DNA of 33,609 nucleotides from Candidatus Falkowiibacteriota bacterium (GCA_016214745.1 JACRNW010000010.1:1-33609); one strand, 5' to 3'; shown: positions 14,527-22,964, counted from the stretch's first letter. Notes: generated by a model from the letters alone, not told the origin. Numbers and translations: made by a program.

Positions 14527-15456
14527 TTATTTTTTATTAGCGACGTAAATGTCCGCTTCTAACATTTGGTCATCTTTATAATAATGATGAACAAAATAAA
14601 CGTTTCCCGCACTATCAATTGTGGCTTCGCCGGCGAGCGGCGAGAACATTAATTTTGGTTTTCCCCATTCGCCATTGATTTTTTTTGACCGCCAAATTCC
14701 GTAGTCTTTTGTAATCCACAATTCATTTTCGTCGGGTGAAAGAGCTGGCCAGCCTTCATCGCCAGAGGTGTTTACTGCACTGACATTTTCTGGCTCAAGC
14801 CACTCGCCATCAACTTTTTTTGAAACCCAAATATCCAAACCGCCTTTGCCGCCAGGTCGATCCGAGTGAAAATAAACTTCATTGCCGTCAGACGTAAAAT
14901 GTAATTCCCCAACTTTATAATCAGGCGGAAAGTCCGCATTTTTCCAATTTTGCCATTTGTTATTTTTAAATTCAGCAGTAAACCAATGAATGCCGTCGTA
15001 TCCTTCGCGCACAGAACAAAACCAAATTATGTTGCCCCGGACAAATTCGCAGCCGTCGCTACCAACGCCGCCAGGTTTGGATAAAAGTACTCGTTCGGGA
15101 TTAAGCCATTTGTCGCCAGATTTTTTAGCAACATAAATTCCCGTCACATTGTCAATAATTTGTTTTTCAACCGGAACCTTGACATCGGGCGTGAAAAAGA
15201 AATACAAAGTATTGCCGTCGGGTAAAATAAAGGGTGAGTCTTCCGCGCCGGCGGTGTTGACCGGAGCGGGCAGGGGAATTGGATTTTCGTATTCGGCGGA
15301 AAGAGATTTTACTGGCGAAACATCCGTTGCCGGCGTAATTTTTACCGCGTCAGTTGGAATTTTACTTTCTCGCGACGGCAGTTCGGCGGGTGCTTGCTCG
15401 CATCCGCCAGCGGTTAAAATCAGAATAGCGGATAGAAGTAGAAAAGTTTTTTTCAT
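14527..15456 (-). CDS. PD40/WD40-like beta-propeller lipoprotein
   Basis: A 309-residue exported protein. The first 20 residues are a lipoprotein signal (MKKTFLLLSAILILTAGGC; Cys19 would be lipidated). Several PD40-type blades follow, such as PFILPDGNTLYFFFTPD, FTSDGNEVYFHSDRPGGKGG with LDIWVSKKVDGEWLEPENV, and LSPDENELWITKDYGIWRSK. Such propellers resemble the TolB-type fold and bind proteins or ligands outside the cell; no enzyme motif is seen. It is transcribed alone on the minus strand, with its terminator at 14484-14511. Confidence 0.75.
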   Translation of the reverse strand: MKKTFLLLSAILILTAGGCEQAPAELPSRESKIPTDAVKITPATDVSPVKSLSAEYENPIPLPAPVNTAGAEDSPFILPDGNTLYFFFTPDVKVPVEKQIIDNVTGIYVAKKSGDKWLNPERVLLSKPGGVGSDGCEFVRGNIIWFCSVREGYDGIHWFTAEFKNNKWQNWKNADFPPDYKVGELHFTSDGNEVYFHSDRPGGKGGLDIWVSKKVDGEWLEPENVSAVNTSGDEGWPALSPDENELWITKDYGIWRSKKINGEWGKPKLMFSPLAGEATIDSAGNVYFVHHYYKDDQMLEADIYVANKK

Positions 15457-15498
15457 TTTAAGTTATGTTTTTATGGGAAATAAGTTGTGGTTTTAGGA

Positions 15499-15526
15499 TT
15501 GACAAAAAAATTTAAAGCAGTAGTCT
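15499..15526 (+). promoter_or_regulatory. Promoter of the third cassette (15545-15895)
   Basis: Consensus TTGACA (15499-15504), 16-nt spacer, weak -10 TAGTCT (15521-15526); SD AAGGAGG at 15533-15539. Confidence 0.5.
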
Positions 15527-15544
15527 TGGTGGAAGGAGGCGAAG

Positions 15545-15895
15545 ATGGCAACAAAACGAGGGCTGGTAACGATACGATCGGAGGGGAAGGTCGTAATGAA
15601 GGTCGTTGCTGGCTGTGACGGACAACTCGCGAAAAAGATCGCCGAGGAGTTGCGAGCCGCCTGGCCGGTGAATGCCAGTCAAGCCCATGCAATCGCTCGG
15701 AAGAGCGGATTTGGGTGCGCGAACTGTCTGGTCGTAGTGACGGAGTCCGGCATTGTGCTTTGCGGGGAAAATTGGGATTTGCCCGCCATTTATCGCGAGA
15801 CGTTTCAACAGCCGGATTTCAATCCTCGGTGGCGTGATGGGAGCGTTGACTTTCTGGAAATCGTTGACCTTTGTAAGGTCGATGCCAGCAAGTAA
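15545..15895 (+). CDS. Cassette protein C (116 aa), unknown function
   Basis: A 116-residue soluble alpha/beta protein: strand-rich start (GLVTIRSEGKVVMKVVAGCDG), helix KKIAEELRAAWPV, then GFGCANCLVVVTESG with two nearby Cys, and a C-terminal part RETFQQPDFNPRWRDGSVDF ending in EIVDL. Cys at CDG, CANC and LCGENW might bind a metal, but no known motif is complete. The gene is GC-rich with a strong SD (GGAGG, 5 nt before ATG) and stands between two minus-strand genes. I do not recognise the family; it looks well folded and conserved in style, so a real protein. Confidence 0.68.
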   Translation: MATKRGLVTIRSEGKVVMKVVAGCDGQLAKKIAEELRAAWPVNASQAHAIARKSGFGCANCLVVVTESGIVLCGENWDLPAIYRETFQQPDFNPRWRDGSVDFLEIVDLCKVDASK

Positions 15896-15898
15896 ATC

Positions 15899-15938
15899 CT
15901 GCGTGGGAAGGCTATAAGCCAACTTGCGCAGTTTTTTT
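15899..15938 (+). terminator. Terminator of the third cassette
   Basis: CTGCG...CGCAG outer pairs (15899-15903 with 15927-15931), wobble pairs, an AA/AA internal loop, inner GGCT-ATA-AGCC, then seven T residues. Confidence 0.8.
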
Positions 15939-16716
15939 ATTTAATTATTACTTTAAAATAATCTTCAAGCGCTTTTCTTGATCCTTTTTGTTTAACTTCT
16001 TCGGCAAATTTTTGGCGCTCTTTTTCGTCGCTCAATTCAATTGCTTTGGCGAGAGTGTCAATTTGTTGTTCAGAAATTATGAGACCCTGAAGCGAAAGCG
16101 GATCTTTGATTTTTATTCCGTCTATTTTTGTCGTAGAAAGATCAAGGCCGGATAAATCAGAACCGACAATTTCCCCCTCGCTTAAATCTGCGCCGGGGAA
16201 AAGCGCCTCAGAACCAGAATCTCCGCCGAAATCAATATTGTCCCATTTTGTTTTTTTAAAATTTCCTCCGCCACCATTAAAACCATAAAGGCCGCCGGAG
16301 TCCGCCGCATCAGGGCGTTCACCAGAATTATTCATCGCCGCGTGGCGATTACGTCGGGAAATTAAATCTTCCGTAAATCCGAAAGTTGCACCCTCGGCCT
16401 CAACTCTGCCAAAAATTGTGTCTTGTCCGGTGTCGGCGATGGTCGTGTCGGTAAAATCAGAGCGTCGAAGGTTTGTTATCAATTCAATAATTTTTCCATT
16501 CTCATCCCGTTTTTCTCCATAAAAATATACGCCCCGGATATCCGAGCCGCGGAAACTCTTGCCTTCAAAATCAAGTCCGGCCAAATCAAGGTCCACCAAA
16601 TATAAATTTTCTAAATTCTCACCGCGTGCGAGCCTGGCTTCTACTTCTTCTCGGGTTATTTTTTCTAATTTTTCAATTTCAGATTTTGGTGCCGCGTCTT
16701 GCCCAAATTCATTCAT
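15937..16716 (-). CDS. Pentapeptide-repeat protein
   Basis: A 259-residue protein. Residues about 36-70 (NLYLVDLDLAGLDFEGKSF and RGSDIRGVYFYG) and 85-95 (LRRSDFTDTTIA) and a later part (ADLSEGEIVGSDLSGLDLS) follow the A(D/N)LxX five-residue pattern of a right-handed beta-helix. The spacing is interrupted, so the helix is broken into parts. The C-terminus is a charged helical tail. No signal peptide. It starts 5 bp after the stop of the IPT/FN3 membrane protein gene, so they share a transcript. Function is unknown; such repeats usually mediate binding. Confidence 0.7.
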   Translation of the reverse strand: MNEFGQDAAPKSEIEKLEKITREEVEARLARGENLENLYLVDLDLAGLDFEGKSFRGSDIRGVYFYGEKRDENGKIIELITNLRRSDFTDTTIADTGQDTIFGRVEAEGATFGFTEDLISRRNRHAAMNNSGERPDAADSGGLYGFNGGGGNFKKTKWDNIDFGGDSGSEALFPGADLSEGEIVGSDLSGLDLSTTKIDGIKIKDPLSLQGLIISEQQIDTLAKAIELSDEKERQKFAEEVKQKGSRKALEDYFKVIIK

Positions 16717-16721
16717 AGTTT

Positions 16722-18131
16722 TTATAATTTTTTTAATTTTTCTTCTTGTCGTCCGAGATCGTCGAGGTGGATTTGCAAAATCACTTTCAAATTTACAAGA
16801 TCAGGCGCAAGAGTGTCGGCGTAGTTTTTCCATACCTCATCGGTTTTCATCACCTTTATATTTTTTTCGTAAGTAAAATCATCCCCTTGTTTTTTAATTT
16901 CATATTTACCGGCCGGCTGCAATCCGCCGTTCAGCGATACTTCAGCTATTTGCCATTCAATGTCAACTCCGCTTACCGGAGCAATAGTAATTGTATATTG
17001 AAGTACGCCCGTTTCTTTCGGCGGAATTTGTCCTAAAGTTTTTTGGAGCGCTTCTTTTTGCGTGTCTAAAATTTTAATAGCAAGATCAACGGGAAGGCCG
17101 TTTCCGGATTGAGAAGAATCTGAAACTATTAAATTAGAAATTTCTCGGACCAAATCCACGGTTTTTCCGCTGCCGGTTATAATCTCTAATTTTATGAGTT
17201 TACTATTTTTATTTAAAAAGCGAAATTTCTCTTCTCTTTTTATTTCAGTTTTTTTATCTTGAAGTTTTTTTGTTCGTTGTTTTGTTAGGGAATAAATTAA
17301 TCCGCCCAAAGCGGCAAGAGCCACAATAATAATGACCGGGATTAAATCGGCGGGAAAAATTTCTCCGCTAACTTTTTCTGTTTCACCCGGCGCGGTCGGC
17401 GCGGTCGCAACGTTTCCGGCGGGCGTTGTGGGGAAGGGGATAGTTACCGGCGGAACCGTGCTCGGCGTGGGTACCGCGTTTGCGGTTGAAACATTTTTGT
17501 CTTCATTGCCGTTTCTGTCTATCGCGGTTACGGCAAAATAATATTTTGTTCCGTTCGTAAGTCCGGATACCTGGTAAGCAGTGGTTATTTGGTCGGAAAT
17601 TCTTGCGGCCAAAGTCAAATCTGCCACGTTTGTAAAATCAACTTCACTCCAATAGAGAGCATAATAGCCAAAATCTTCCGCGTCGCTTTTTATCCAAGCG
17701 AGATCTATTTTCCCGTCAAGCGCGTCAGTGGCAGTGAGGCCGAGGATCGGCGGCGGAGGCGTTGTATCTGAAGGCGACCGCACCGTAAAACCTTGTAAAA
17801 AAGTACCCGTCGGCTGTTTTGGATTTGTCACAATTACGTCGCGTGCGAGAAGCGGCGCATCGGCGGCAATTGTTATGTTAGTTCTGATTTCCGTGGCAGT
17901 TATAAATTGCGTGGAAACTATAGAAATACCGTCAGCTGGATTAAAAGATACTTGCGCTCCAGTTTGAAAATTTTGTCCCGAAATAGTTAATCCCAAAGTT
18001 TGTCCTTGTTCACCGGAAGACGGGGAAACGCCCGCGACTAAAGGCCCGGTTGGCGGCGCAGCGACTTGCGCAGAGACGAGGGTGGGCGCGAGAAAGAGTA
18101 AGGCGAGGAGAATAAGTGTAATTTTTTTCAT
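16722..18131 (-). CDS. IPT/TIG and fibronectin-III domain membrane protein
   Basis: A 469-residue exported protein. Residues 1-21 are a signal peptide (ending TLVSA). An IPT/TIG domain follows (about 30-115, SPSSGEQGQTLGLTISGQNF), then an FN3 domain (about 125-220, with GLTNGTKYYFAVTAIDRNG), a Pro/Thr-rich linker, one membrane helix (about 253-280, PVIIIVALAALGGLIYSLT) and a 190-residue cytoplasmic domain with no recognised motif. This architecture recalls the type-IV-pilus or surface proteins of Patescibacteria, but that role is inference. The start is 5 bp after the methyltransferase stop. Confidence 0.75.
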   Translation of the reverse strand: MKKITLILLALLFLAPTLVSAQVAAPPTGPLVAGVSPSSGEQGQTLGLTISGQNFQTGAQVSFNPADGISIVSTQFITATEIRTNITIAADAPLLARDVIVTNPKQPTGTFLQGFTVRSPSDTTPPPPILGLTATDALDGKIDLAWIKSDAEDFGYYALYWSEVDFTNVADLTLAARISDQITTAYQVSGLTNGTKYYFAVTAIDRNGNEDKNVSTANAVPTPSTVPPVTIPFPTTPAGNVATAPTAPGETEKVSGEIFPADLIPVIIIVALAALGGLIYSLTKQRTKKLQDKKTEIKREEKFRFLNKNSKLIKLEIITGSGKTVDLVREISNLIVSDSSQSGNGLPVDLAIKILDTQKEALQKTLGQIPPKETGVLQYTITIAPVSGVDIEWQIAEVSLNGGLQPAGKYEIKKQGDDFTYEKNIKVMKTDEVWKNYADTLAPDLVNLKVILQIHLDDLGRQEEKLKKL

Positions 18132-18136
18132 AAAAT

Positions 18137-18631
18137 TTATTTATGTTCTAAAATCGCTAATTGATTAAATCCAATTTGAAATTTTTTGTATTTTTTTATT
18201 GTAAAACCGGTTTTCTCCGCCAAGTCAAAAATTTCCCTTTTGGTCCAATAATGTTTATGTTCAGCAATGTTTTCTTTATCAGCCAAACCGATGCGCGCCA
18301 TAAAGTTCAAAATCGGCTTTGAAGCTTTTGTCGGCGTGGTCAAAATAATTTTTCCCGCTGGCTTTAATCTTTCTTTAACTTTTTTAAAAATTTCGTAAAC
18401 TTCAGGAACATTTATATGTTCAATAACGGCCAGCGCCACAATTGTGTCAAAAGTTTTTCCTTCCATGGCTGAGTGGTCGTAATTCACGAGCGTATATTCG
18501 CCGTGGACAAACTTTTTTAATTCTCCCTCATTGCCGCCGAAATCCAAAACATCGCCGACCAAATAGGGGACAACCATTTTAAATCTCCAATTCTGAAAAA
18601 ATTTTTCTGTTGATTTTCTGCTGTTAATCAT
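18137..18631 (-). CDS. Class I SAM-dependent methyltransferase
   Basis: A 164-residue Rossmann-type methyltransferase (Methyltransf_11/23 class). Motif I is VLDFGGNEGEL (about 28-38); VNYDHSA fits the acidic-loop position; FDTIVALAVIEHI is motif IV; LKPAGKIILTTPT is the late-strand motif. It is short, lacking a substrate domain, so the substrate cannot be named. It is first gene of a minus-strand operon of three (with the IPT/FN3 and pentapeptide proteins). No SD is visible. Confidence 0.75.
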   Translation of the reverse strand: MINSRKSTEKFFQNWRFKMVVPYLVGDVLDFGGNEGELKKFVHGEYTLVNYDHSAMEGKTFDTIVALAVIEHINVPEVYEIFKKVKERLKPAGKIILTTPTKASKPILNFMARIGLADKENIAEHKHYWTKREIFDLAEKTGFTIKKYKKFQIGFNQLAILEHK

Positions 18632-18722
18632 TTTGGCTTAATTGCGATTTTTGTGTTATGATTTCTTAAAGAATTTTAGCATAAAAGAGCGGTAAAAACA
18701 AGAAATTTCACCCTCCCTTCAA

Positions 18723-18745
18723 TTCCCTCCCATCGAGGGAGGGAA
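18723..18745. repeat. Palindrome directly upstream of uvrD
   Basis: TTCCCTCCC (18723-18731), ATCGA, GGGAGGGAA (18737-18745), 11 bp before the uvrD ATG. The right arm is purine-rich and could act as an SD only at an unusually long spacing. It resembles the Pu/Py style of palindromic family 2. Confidence 0.6.
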
Positions 18746-18756
18746 GATAAAAAAGT

Positions 18757-21700
18757 ATGGTCGATTTATTAAAAGATTTGAACCAAGCCCAGAAGGAGGC
18801 CGTGTCTCATGAAGACGGGCCGTTGCTTATTGTTGCCGGCGCGGGGACGGGAAAGACAACAGTCATCACGCGGCGGCTGGCTTTTTTGATTTTGGAAAAG
18901 AAAATAAATCCCCACACCTTCCCGTCAGATATTCAATCTCAAGATAAGGATATTTTATCTCCGCACCCCAGCCGTCTCAAGGAGTCGGGACAGGGTATTC
19001 GAGAAGGTGTGGGGATAAAGCCGGACGAAATACTGGCCTTAACTTTTACGGAAAAAGCGGCCGGGGAAATGGAAGAGCGGGCGGACCAGATTTTGCCTTA
19101 CGGTTATGTTGACCTTTGGATTTCCACCTTTCATTCTTTTTGCGAGCGAATTTTAAAAGAACACGCCATTGATATCGGCCTACCGGGAGATTTTAAATTA
19201 TTAAATCAAACCGAGCAGTGGCTTTTAATGCGGCAAAATTTGGAGCGTTTTGATTTGGATTATTATCGGCCGCTCGGCAATCCGACAAAATTTATTCATT
19301 CACTTTTAAAACATTTCAGCCGGGCGAAGGATGAAGAAATTTGGCCGGAAAATTATTTGGATTACGCAGAAAATTTAAAATTAAACAAAGACAGCGCCAT
19401 TGCCGAAGACAAAGATCGTTTGCTTGAAGTAGCGAGCGCGTATCACGCTTATCAACAATTGCTTTTGGAAAATAACGCTCTGGATTTTGGCGATTTGATA
19501 AATTATACCTTAAAACTTTTTCGTACCCGGCCGGCGATTTTAGAAAAATACCGGCAAAAGTTTAAGTATATTTTGGTTGACGAATTTCAGGACACAAATT
19601 GGGCGCAGTACGAATTGATAAAAATGATCGCTTCGCCCAAAAATAATTTAACGGTCGTTGGCGATGATGACCAATCAATTTATAAATTCCGCGGCGCCTC
19701 AATTTCAAACATCATGCAGTTTAAAAATGATTTTCCCTATGCCCGAGAAATCATTATCACCGACAATTATCGCACGAAGCAAAACATTTTGGATTTAGCG
19801 TATAAATTTATAAAACAAAATGATCCGAATCGTTTGGAAGCGAAATTAGGGATTGTAAAAAAATTAGCGGCGCAGCGCGAAGGCGAAGGAATTATTGAAC
19901 ACCTGCACTACAAAACTGCCGATCAAGAAGCGCGGGCTGTCGCTGAAAAGATTTTGGAGTTGAAAAAAATCCCTCGGCCTTCGGCCACTCCCTTTGAAAA
20001 AGGGAGAGAAGAAATCGGCTACCAGGATTTTGCTATTTTGGTCCGCGCCAACAATCAGGCGGAAATGTTTATGGGAGTGTTTGACCAATATGGAATTCCA
20101 TATCATTTTTTGGCCTCGGCCGGACTTTATTCCAAACCGGTTATTTTGGATATTATCGCTTATTTAAAAACTTTGGATAATTACCACGAGTCCACCGCGC
20201 TTTACCGAGTTTTGAATATGCCGTTTGTTGGTTTGGCCTACGACGATCTTATCGCCCTAAATTTCGCCGTTCGGAGGAAAAATTGGTCGCTTTATGAGGC
20301 GATGAAACATGCCGCCGCGGTTGGCGTTTCTCCCGATGGTTTGCGAAAGATCAATAAGGTTTTAGGATTTATAGAAAAACACACGGCTATTGCCCGCGAG
20401 CGGGGAATAAGCAAGGTTGTTTTTAAATTTTTGGAAGATTTTAGTTATTTGGCAAATTTAACAAAACGTGCCGAGAAAGGCGATCTGCGCGCCGCGGAAG
20501 AGATAAGTTACGTCAATCAATTTTTGAAAAAAATAGAAGGGTTTGAAAGAGCGAATCCGGATAAGTCGGTCAAAAATTTTATGATCGGACTGGAGATGGC
20601 CTTGGAGTCGGGTGAGGAAGGATCGCTTGCCGGAAATTTTGACGAAGGTCCGGACACAGTAAAAATTTTAACGGTACATGGCGCCAAAGGTTTGGAGTTT
20701 AAATATGTTTTTATCGTGAATTTAGTTGATCTGCGTTTTCCGTCCACGGACAGAAAAGAACCGATTGAAATGCCGACCGCTTTGGTTAAAGAGATTTTGC
20801 CCGAAGGCGACATTCATCTTGAAGAAGAGCGCCGGCTTTTTTACGTGGCTATGACGCGGGCGCGCGACGGAGTTTTTTTAACTTCAGCGAGCGATTACGG
20901 CGGTCAGCGTAAGAAAAAACTTTCGCGGTTTTTAGTGGAACTTGGTTTTGTGGAAGAGGAGTCAAAAGCGCCGACCGGCCAGGTTTATTTTGACGAAGAA
21001 AAAATGGTCTCGGAAAGCGGACGAGCGACAAAAAAATATTGGTTGCCGAGTAAATTCAGTTTTACTCAGCTCAAGGCATTTGAAACTTGTCCTTTGCAAT
21101 ATAAATTTGCCCACGTTTTAGTTGTCCCAACGCAGGGAAAATTTACTTTCAGTTTTGGAAAAACCATGCACAGCACTTTGCAGAAATTTTTTGATCAAAT
21201 ATCAAAAAAAGAAAATCATAAACAAACTGATCTTTTCGGCGGGAAGGGGAGCGGAGAAGCGGCGGCGCCGACAGAGGATGAACTTTTAAAAATTTACGAA
21301 GAGACTTGGATTAATGATTGGTATGACAGTAAAAGTCACGAAGACGAATATCGAAAACTTGGCCGCAATAAATTTCGGGATTTTTATAAATTACATGAAG
21401 GTAAATGGCCGAAAACAAAATATTTAGAAAAGGGTTTTAATTTGCGCGTGGGCGAATGCACGATGCGCGGCGTGATTGACCGAGTGGACGAAGTCCCGGG
21501 CGGAATTGAAATTGTTGATTACAAAACCGGCAGCGTGCCCAAAGATGAAAAATATTTGGATAAAGACCAGCTTTTAATTTATCAAGCCGCGGCTCGCGAA
21601 GTGCTCGGCGAAAATCCGGTTTTATTGAGTTATTATTATTTGGACGAAAATAAAAAAATGTCATTTTTAGGAACTGACGAGGAGATCGGGGAAATTAAAG

Positions 21701-21816
21701 AAAAAATTGCCGCGACAATTCGGGAAATTAAAAAAAGCGAATTTCCTCCGAAGCCGAGTTTGTTTACTTGTAAAAATTGTGATTTTAAAGATATTTGCGA
21801 ACATCGCGTCTTATGA
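18757..21816 (+). CDS. UvrD/PcrA-type superfamily-1 helicase fused to a RecB-family nuclease
   Basis: A 1019-residue enzyme. Walker A is GAGTGKT (28-34); motif II VDEFQDTNW, motif III-like VVGDDDQSIYKFRGA and the late VAMTRARDG motif are all present, so ATPase and helicase activity are expected. The C-terminal 250 residues are a PD-(D/E)xK nuclease with Asp908, Asp921 and Lys923 (VDYKTG), and Cys778, Cys1005, Cys1008, Cys1014 that match the Fe-S staple of AddB-type nucleases. The role is likely double-strand break end processing and repair. Two in-frame palindromic insertions (residues about 51-87 and 404-420) lie outside the motifs. Confidence 0.88.
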   Translation: MVDLLKDLNQAQKEAVSHEDGPLLIVAGAGTGKTTVITRRLAFLILEKKINPHTFPSDIQSQDKDILSPHPSRLKESGQGIREGVGIKPDEILALTFTEKAAGEMEERADQILPYGYVDLWISTFHSFCERILKEHAIDIGLPGDFKLLNQTEQWLLMRQNLERFDLDYYRPLGNPTKFIHSLLKHFSRAKDEEIWPENYLDYAENLKLNKDSAIAEDKDRLLEVASAYHAYQQLLLENNALDFGDLINYTLKLFRTRPAILEKYRQKFKYILVDEFQDTNWAQYELIKMIASPKNNLTVVGDDDQSIYKFRGASISNIMQFKNDFPYAREIIITDNYRTKQNILDLAYKFIKQNDPNRLEAKLGIVKKLAAQREGEGIIEHLHYKTADQEARAVAEKILELKKIPRPSATPFEKGREEIGYQDFAILVRANNQAEMFMGVFDQYGIPYHFLASAGLYSKPVILDIIAYLKTLDNYHESTALYRVLNMPFVGLAYDDLIALNFAVRRKNWSLYEAMKHAAAVGVSPDGLRKINKVLGFIEKHTAIARERGISKVVFKFLEDFSYLANLTKRAEKGDLRAAEEISYVNQFLKKIEGFERANPDKSVKNFMIGLEMALESGEEGSLAGNFDEGPDTVKILTVHGAKGLEFKYVFIVNLVDLRFPSTDRKEPIEMPTALVKEILPEGDIHLEEERRLFYVAMTRARDGVFLTSASDYGGQRKKKLSRFLVELGFVEEESKAPTGQVYFDEEKMVSESGRATKKYWLPSKFSFTQLKAFETCPLQYKFAHVLVVPTQGKFTFSFGKTMHSTLQKFFDQISKKENHKQTDLFGGKGSGEAAAPTEDELLKIYEETWINDWYDSKSHEDEYRKLGRNKFRDFYKLHEGKWPKTKYLEKGFNLRVGECTMRGVIDRVDEVPGGIEIVDYKTGSVPKDEKYLDKDQLLIYQAAAREVLGENPVLLSYYYLDENKKMSFLGTDEEIGEIKEKIAATIREIKKSEFPPKPSLFTCKNCDFKDICEHRVL
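18904..19019. repeat. Palindromic element family 1, long copy inside uvrD
   Basis: 14-bp perfect arms ATCCCCACACCTTC (18908-18921) and GAAGGTGTGGGGAT (19003-19016), flanked by direct repeats ATAAA (18904-18908 and 19015-19019). The insertion length is 111 nt, or 37 codons, so the helicase frame is kept. Confidence 0.75.
19969..20015. repeat. Palindromic element family 2, copy inside uvrD
   Basis: CTCCCTTT (19988-19995), loop GAA, AAAGGGAG (19999-20006), preceded by AATCCCTCGGCC and a small GGCC-TTC-GGCC hairpin. It encodes about IPRPSATPFEKGREEIG, extra to the normal helicase sequence, in frame. Confidence 0.65.
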
Positions 21817-22109
21817 CCTTTATTCCCTTAAAAAATATTTTGGCGCAGAACGCGCGAGAGGCGGGCATCAGCCAGCAAGTTTTGGCTGCCCAGGCAATAG
21901 AAAAATTCAACAAAATTTTGGCCGAAGTTTTTGGTCCGGGCATTGCGCGAAAAGCAAGGGCGATGTATGTCCGAGGAAAAACTTTAACTGTTGGCTGTCT
22001 TTCGTCGGTTGTGACGCAAGAAATTTATCTGAAGCGGAATAAAATTATAAAAGAATTGAATCGGCGCCTCGGCGGGGAAGTGATAACTGATTTAAAATTT
22101 AAGATGTAG
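21813..22109 (+). CDS. DciA-like (DUF721) protein
   Basis: A 98-residue basic protein beginning MTFIPLKNILAQNAREAGI and containing KILAEVFGPGIARKARAMYVRGKTL then LTVGCLSSVVTQEIYLKRNK, the pattern of DUF721/DciA proteins linked to loading of the replicative helicase. It starts at 21813, where ATGA overlaps the uvrD stop, so translation is coupled. No SD is visible. The DUF721 assignment is by sequence pattern; the helicase-loader role is established only for other bacteria and is inferred here. Confidence 0.7.
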   Translation: MTFIPLKNILAQNAREAGISQQVLAAQAIEKFNKILAEVFGPGIARKARAMYVRGKTLTVGCLSSVVTQEIYLKRNKIIKELNRRLGGEVITDLKFKM

Positions 22110-22113
22110 GGGG

Positions 22114-22142
22114 TTGACAAAAAGGTAAAAAAGTGATAGAAT
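22114..22142 (+). promoter_or_regulatory. Promoter of the coiled-coil protein gene
   Basis: Consensus TTGACA (22114-22119), 17-nt spacer, TAGAAT (22137-22142). The transcript would have a leader of about 130 nt. Confidence 0.65.
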
Positions 22143-22201
22143 TTATTAAGGCATAGTTAAGCGCCAAAAGGTCTTTTTTAAAATTAAAACTAACATTAAA
22201 C

Positions 22202-22251
22202 GTCACGCCGGTTTGATCTTCGCTCAAGCGATTTTTAAACCAAAATGTGAC
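22202..22251 (+). promoter_or_regulatory. Structured 5' leader of the coiled-coil protein gene
   Basis: Nested pairs: GTCAC (22202-22206) with GTGAC (22247-22251), GGTTT (22210-22214) with AAACC (22237-22241), TCGC (22220-22223) with GCGA (22228-22231). A T5 run (22232-22236) follows the inner stem. It could act as an attenuator or RNA thermometer; unproven. Confidence 0.4.
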
Positions 22252-22281
22252 TTAAATAAATTTATGCCAAGAGGAGAATCA

Positions 22282-22944
22282 ATGAGTTTTTCGCCTGAGG
22301 AAAAAGTACCGTCACCAGAAAGGGGATTGGAAGAATTTATTATTAACGATTTAACGGATCTGATGGCTACGGCCCAAGAAAAAGTTAAAGGTGCCAAGAC
22401 GCCGGAGGAAGTGTTAAACGCCATTTTAGTAATGGAAAAGATTCAGCCGCGTTTAGAACAGGCTAAAACTAACGCAAGATGGCTAACCGTAGTTGAGTCG
22501 TCAGAAGGAGTTGAAGCGGGATTTAAGGAACAATTTTTAGAATTTGCCAAGAAAAGAGATGAAAATGCAGAAGCTATTAAGGAAGTGAGAGGCAACATTA
22601 AAAAAGTAACAGCCGATCTTAAAGCGGCTGAAGCAAAACTTGAAGGAGCTGATAGACCAGAAGCCATATTAAAGGAGATTTCTAATGTGGATGGTATCCA
22701 GGCGAAACTCTCTTCACTTGAAGCAGAAGTAAGACGCCTGGCTCTTGAAAATTTGGCTTTAGCTTCCAGTCTCTCTACAATGAAAGAAAAAAAATTAAGC
22801 GGTGAAAAACCCGCCTTTACTACGGCAGAAGAAAAGTGGTTTGGGAAAGGGAAAAAAATGTCTGATTTTTGGGAAGCCGAGGCAGCGGAAAGAGAAGCAA
22901 TAGTTGATCAGTTGGAAGAAGAGTTTATGGCTGAAGCCGCTTAA
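22282..22944 (+). CDS. Uncharacterised coiled-coil protein (220 aa)
   Basis: A 220-residue acidic, nearly all-helical protein. Residues about 20-165 are strong coiled coil (KVKGAKTPEEVLNAILVMEK, EAIKEVRGNIKKVTADLKAA, LSSLEAEVRRLALENLALAS). The C-terminus has KWFGKGKKMSDFWEAEAAERE. No signal peptide or membrane segment. The ATG at 22282 is chosen because AGAGGAG lies 5 nt upstream; earlier in-frame ATGs fall in the structured leader. Codon use is AT-rich like host genes. The gene ends at the shared terminator 22965-22992. Function unknown. Confidence 0.6.
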   Translation: MSFSPEEKVPSPERGLEEFIINDLTDLMATAQEKVKGAKTPEEVLNAILVMEKIQPRLEQAKTNARWLTVVESSEGVEAGFKEQFLEFAKKRDENAEAIKEVRGNIKKVTADLKAAEAKLEGADRPEAILKEISNVDGIQAKLSSLEAEVRRLALENLALASSLSTMKEKKLSGEKPAFTTAEEKWFGKGKKMSDFWEAEAAEREAIVDQLEEEFMAEAA

Positions 22945-22964
22945 GAAATAAAAAATAAAAAAAG

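Noticed and set aside
11030-15938. Integron gene cassettes with attC sites
   Set aside because: Terminator hairpins do not carry paired attC R/L boxes and no integron integrase is present; the integrase at 8218 lacks the features needed to call an integron enzyme.
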